This document shows, in pieces, positions 60,914 to 64,000 of a stretch of 64,000 bases of DNA. A program made the translations under genes and the position numbers. Position 1 is the stretch's first letter, and each line of letters starts with the position of its first letter. The DNA is from Porphyrobacter sp. ULC335 (GTDB taxonomy: Bacteria; Pseudomonadota; Alphaproteobacteria; Sphingomonadales; Sphingomonadaceae). Below the pieces are notes generated by a model. That model made no database searches. It was not told the origin of the DNA and saw only the letters and a list, made by a program, of their open reading frames with translations. The stretch spans positions 2,046,001 to 2,110,000 of the forward strand of contig NZ_CP078091.1 in assembly GCF_025917005.1 (NCBI RefSeq), written 5' to 3'.

Positions 60914-62602
60914 TCAGGCTTTGGCGCGTGCCCGCAGCCCGCTGATGGTCGCGCCGCTCGCGGCGATCCTTTCGAGATCGGTGACGGCATGGATCAGGCG
61001 GATGCCGCTGCGCCCCTTCGCCTCGTGCAGCGCGGCGACGAATTGCGCTGTGGTTTCAACCCGCGTGCTCCACGCGCCGTAGGCCTCGCCCAGCTTGGCG
61101 AAATCGGGGTTGGCGAGCGCGGTGGCCGACACCCGTCCCGGATACTCACGCTCCTGATGCATCCGGATCGTGCCGTAGGCGCCGTTGTCGATGACGACCA
61201 CGATCAGGTTCGCCCCATATTGTGCGGCGGTGGCGAGTTCCTGCCCGTTCATCAGGAAGTCCCCGTCACCGGCAACGGCCACCACCGTGCGGTCAGGGAA
61301 GCGCAGGCTTGCCGCGACGGCGGCTGGCACGCCGTAGCCCATGGCACCGCAGGTCGGGGCAAGCTGGCCTGGAGAGGCCTCGTACCGCCAGTAACGGTGC
61401 CACCATCCGGCGAAATTGCCTGCGCCGTTGGCGATGATCGTATCGGCGGGAAGCGCCTCGCGCATCGCCTTCACACACAGGCCGAGGTCAATCTGCGCAT
61501 CGGAAGGCTGCGGGGTCGACCACGCCGCCCACTCGGCGTTGGCCTGTGCCCCCGCATCGAAGGGGATGATGTCACTGCTGTCCCACAGTGCGGCGCATTC
61601 GGCGAATTCATCGACCGCGCAGCATAGCGCCAGATCGGTGCGATAGACGCGGCCCAGCTCTTCCGGATCGGGGTGGATGTGGACGAGCGTCTGACCCGGA
61701 TGCTCCAGCGTCGGCACTTCGTAACCATCGGTCGTGGCCTCGCCCAGCCGCGCGCCCACCGCGATGATGAGATCGGCGTTTTTCACCCGCTCGACCAACT
61801 TGGGATTGGGCCCATAGCCGAGGTTCCCGGCATAGACCGGGCTGTCGGGCGCAATCGCGTCCTGCCGCCGGAAAGCGGTCGCCACCGGGAGCCCGATCCG
61901 TTCGGCGAATTGCTGGAAGTATTCGCGCGCCTTGGCGTTCCAGCCTGCGCCGCCGATAATCGCAACGGGGCTGGCGGCGTCAGCGATCATGTCAAACAGC
62001 GCGCGCATGGCATCGGGGCACACGGCCTGCGCCGGGCGCACTGCAAAGGGGCGCGGGGCGAGGGCGGCGGGCACTTGCTCCACCAGCATATCTTCAGGCA
62101 GGGCGAGCACCACCGGACCGGGCCGCCCGCTGATCGCCACGGCGTAGGCGCGGGCGATGTATTCGGGAATGCGCGCCGGATCGTCGATCCGCGCAGCCCA
62201 CTTGCAAATGGGGCCGAAGAAAGCGGGGAAATCGACCTCCTGAAACCCCTCGCGTCCCTGCATCGGTCTAGCGACATCGCCCACGAACAGGATCATCGGC
62301 TGCGAATCCTGATGTGCCACGTGCACGCCGATGCTGGCATTGGTCGCGCCCGGACCGCGGGTGACGAAGGCGACGCCCGGCCGACCGGTCATGGTACCAT
62401 CAGCGCAAGCCATGAAGGCCACGCCGCCTTCCTGTCGGCAGGTCACCACATCGATTTCAGGCCTGTCGGGCAGGGCATCGAGCACCGCGAGGAAGCTCTC
62501 CCCCGGCACGGTGAAGATCCGCTCGCAGCCCTGTTTGGCAAGGCAATCGACCAGCAGGGCCGCCGCGCTTTGTGTGGAAACCGGGCTGGTGGAATCAGGC
62601 AT
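60914..62602 (-). CDS. Thiamine diphosphate-dependent enzyme, acetolactate synthase-like
   Basis: This 562-residue ThDP enzyme has the N-terminal PYR domain with catalytic E35 (FTVPGESFLAVLDAL), a central Rossmann-like domain, and a C-terminal PP domain with the ThDP motif GDGDFLMNGQE and a downstream VVIDN. Overall it resembles the large catalytic subunit of acetolactate synthase, but no small regulatory subunit follows and it stands alone, so a catabolic decarboxylase/ligase (for example oxalyl-CoA, benzoylformate or related) is also possible. Confidence 0.82.
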   Translation of the reverse strand: MPDSTSPVSTQSAAALLVDCLAKQGCERIFTVPGESFLAVLDALPDRPEIDVVTCRQEGGVAFMACADGTMTGRPGVAFVTRGPGATNASIGVHVAHQDSQPMILFVGDVARPMQGREGFQEVDFPAFFGPICKWAARIDDPARIPEYIARAYAVAISGRPGPVVLALPEDMLVEQVPAALAPRPFAVRPAQAVCPDAMRALFDMIADAASPVAIIGGAGWNAKAREYFQQFAERIGLPVATAFRRQDAIAPDSPVYAGNLGYGPNPKLVERVKNADLIIAVGARLGEATTDGYEVPTLEHPGQTLVHIHPDPEELGRVYRTDLALCCAVDEFAECAALWDSSDIIPFDAGAQANAEWAAWSTPQPSDAQIDLGLCVKAMREALPADTIIANGAGNFAGWWHRYWRYEASPGQLAPTCGAMGYGVPAAVAASLRFPDRTVVAVAGDGDFLMNGQELATAAQYGANLIVVVIDNGAYGTIRMHQEREYPGRVSATALANPDFAKLGEAYGAWSTRVETTAQFVAALHEAKGRSGIRLIHAVTDLERIAASGATISGLRARAKA

Positions 62603-62746
62603 CGAAAACTCTCCCGTCGTCTGCCGCTGCCTCTACAGCCGCTCGGTGGAGGGTGCAAACCGGCCTGACGGGCCCAAGGCACCTTCCGGCCAACTGCTCG
62701 CCCTGTCCCATGCTGCGACAGGTCCGCCGCAAACCATTTCCAATGG

Positions 62747-62761
62747 TTAAGAAAGTCTTAA
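62747..62761 (+). promoter_or_regulatory. CtrA box (TTAA-N7-TTAA)
   Basis: ttaagaaagtcttaa is an exact full CtrA site, 34 bp before the ATG at 62795. CtrA is the cell-cycle and motility regulator of alphaproteobacteria. Confidence 0.65.
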
Positions 62762-62794
62762 AGCTGTGAGTCCCGAAGCTGGAGATTCGCTACG

Positions 62795-62986
62795 ATGCGC
62801 CGCAGCCTGGTCCTCACTGACGAGACCGCCCGCCACTGGTACCGCGCGAGCCTGCCGCCGCATGTGAAGCGCGATCTGATCCCGATCCCGGCCGAGGGCC
62901 TGTGGCGGCTGACGCTGGAAGATGTACGCGGCGTGGCGAGCACCTATGTCGCCACCACGCTCGCGATCTTCGCCTTTATTATCTGA
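62795..62986 (+). CDS. Small hypothetical protein, probable CtrA target (63 aa)
   Basis: The 63 residues begin MRRSLVLTDETARHWYRAS and end in a hydrophobic segment (VASTYVATTLAIFAFII) that would insert in the membrane. ggag lies about 10 nt before ATG 62795 and a full CtrA box is upstream. I do not recognise the family. The stop overlaps by 8 bp the end of the convergent MFS gene. Confidence 0.6.
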   Translation: MRRSLVLTDETARHWYRASLPPHVKRDLIPIPAEGLWRLTLEDVRGVASTYVATTLAIFAFII

Positions 62987-64000
62987 CGCTTCCGCTCGAT
63001 TCCTGAAGCGATTCCACACGGTGAAGCTTGCGGGCAAGCTGTGCGGAGAACACGCACAGCACCAGGCTCAGCAGCAATTGCTCTTGCAGCGGAATGCCGA
63101 ACAGGCCGAGTGCACCGGCCACGCCTGCGCCCACGACCATGAAGATCGACGAGATGAAGTTGTTCGCCGCGACCGACCGTGATGCTTCCGACTTCTCTAC
63201 GCGGGTGGTGAGGAAGGCGTAAAGCGGCACCACGAACATGCCGCCCGCCACCGCGATCAGCAGCAGGTTGGCGAGCAAGGCCAGCGCCAATGGCTGCATC
63301 AGAAACTCGCCCACGGTGAACAATTCGCCCGATGCCGGACTGATGTTCCATATCCGGCAGATCAGGTAGAACACGATCAGAAGCACGCCCAGCACCAGCA
63401 CCGATGGCGCCGAATAGCGGGCCGAAATGTCGCCTTTCAACAGCGCGTTGATAGATACGGATCCGATCGCGATCCCGGCCGAAAACGCCACCAGCAGCAC
63501 CGCGGCGACCTGTTTGTCCGCCAGCAGCACGTTCTTGGCGAGCGGAATGAACTGCACCGACAAGATGGCGGCAATCGTCCAGAAGTAACTGATCGCCAGA
63601 ACCGAATAGCGCAGTTCGAGATTGCTCATGGAAAAGGCGATCAGGTCTTTCGAGGCGCGGATCGGGTTCCAGTCGACCTTCGTCTCTTCCGTCTGGGCAG
63701 GGGCGGGCGGCACCCAGCGGCACACCAGATAGCCGATGACCGCGATGGCAATGACGGCGATGATGCTGTCATTGATGTGCATCGCCCCGCCCAGCATCAT
63801 GCCGACGAGGATCGCCACATAGGTCCCCGCTTCCACCAGTCCGGTGCCTGCGAGAACTTCGTCCTTGTGGAGGTGCTGGGGCAGGATCGCGTATTTGATC
63901 GGGCCGAAGAAGGTGGAGTGCACCCCCATCGCGAACAGGGCGACGAACATCAGCGGAATGGCGAGGCCTTCCACCTGCAACCCGCGCGAGGCGAGCAGCA
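62979..64000 (-). CDS. MFS transporter, LplT/lysophospholipid-transporter-like (5' end outside window)
   Basis: The frame is open to the right edge, so the N-terminus is missing; 340 residues are visible with about nine or ten membrane helices. The segment MGVHSTFFGPIKYAILPQHL and GTGLVEAGTYVAILVGMMLGG match the MFS family found as LplT or as the N-terminal part of MFS-acyltransferase-AMP-ligase fusions (Aas-like). Here the C-terminus ends with a short cytoplasmic tail after helix 12, without an acyltransferase, so it is a stand-alone transporter. Substrate uncertain. Confidence 0.8.
   Translation of the reverse strand, partial: LLASRGLQVEGLAIPLMFVALFAMGVHSTFFGPIKYAILPQHLHKDEVLAGTGLVEAGTYVAILVGMMLGGAMHINDSIIAVIAIAVIGYLVCRWVPPAPAQTEETKVDWNPIRASKDLIAFSMSNLELRYSVLAISYFWTIAAILSVQFIPLAKNVLLADKQVAAVLLVAFSAGIAIGSVSINALLKGDISARYSAPSVLVLGVLLIVFYLICRIWNISPASGELFTVGEFLMQPLALALLANLLLIAVAGGMFVVPLYAFLTTRVEKSEASRSVAANNFISSIFMVVGAGVAGALGLFGIPLQEQLLLSLVLCVFSAQLARKLHRVESLQESSGSVR

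Overview
The window is high-GC DNA from a sphingomonad-type alphaproteobacterium, most like the Erythrobacter/Porphyrobacter group. The evidence is gene order (ffs-dnaX-ybaB; lon-hupB; rpsB-tsf-pyrH-frr-uppS-cdsA-dxr-rseP-bamA-skp-fabZ), alphaproteobacterial regulatory motifs (LexA GTTC-N7-GTTC, CtrA TTAA-N7-TTAA, EcfG GGAAC-N16-CGTAA), and no lpxD or lpxA beside fabZ, as expected in a lineage with glycosphingolipids instead of LPS. The genus is an inference.

Layout. 1-10.8 kb is core: a partial gene, SRP RNA, dnaX, ybaB, a membrane-anchored AraC regulator, a CPBP protease, rlmJ, lon, an HU gene that reads as frameshifted, a lipoprotein, rlmB and tRNA-Tyr. 10.89-18.68 kb is a 7.8-kb integrative element in the 3' end of tRNA-Tyr, bounded by a 20-bp direct repeat. 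It carries a tyrosine integrase, a non-coding region rich in repeats and hairpins, a tight run of very small phage-like genes (one with an in-frame amber codon), a serine resolvase with a res-like site, and a less GC-rich KAP P-loop NTPase at the distal end, a candidate defence cargo. 18.7-22.7 kb holds a parS-like site with a helically phased repeat, then a zinc cluster (TonB-dependent receptor, COG0523 GTPase, MerC-like protein) around a Zur-like box. 22.8-27.9 kb is a DabA/DabB inorganic-carbon uptake pair with a divergent LysR regulator.

27.9-33 kb has a FabH-like synthase, phospholipid genes psd-pssA, a small membrane protein behind two LexA boxes, and rpsB-tsf. 33-44.7 kb continues the translation, isoprenoid and envelope series to fabZ and rpmE, with a phosphoesterase pair inserted between tsf and pyrH. 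44.8-52 kb has a 2OG-Fe(II) oxygenase, tRNA-His, a leucine-dehydrogenase-like gene and the cytochrome c maturation run ccmC-D-E-F-G-H-I. 52-58 kb has kup, a VOC lipoprotein, and a minus-strand overlapping operon dapF-mtaB-ftsY-yciB. 58-64 kb has a GGDEF-EAL protein, an EVE-domain protein, a second parS-like site with the same phased repeat, csbD behind an EcfG-like promoter, a ThDP enzyme, a small gene behind a CtrA site, and a partial MFS transporter.

The least explained signals are the 10-11-bp phased repeats beside both parS-like sites, the SOS-linked small membrane protein, and the tRNA-Tyr element with its KAP NTPase and structured control region.
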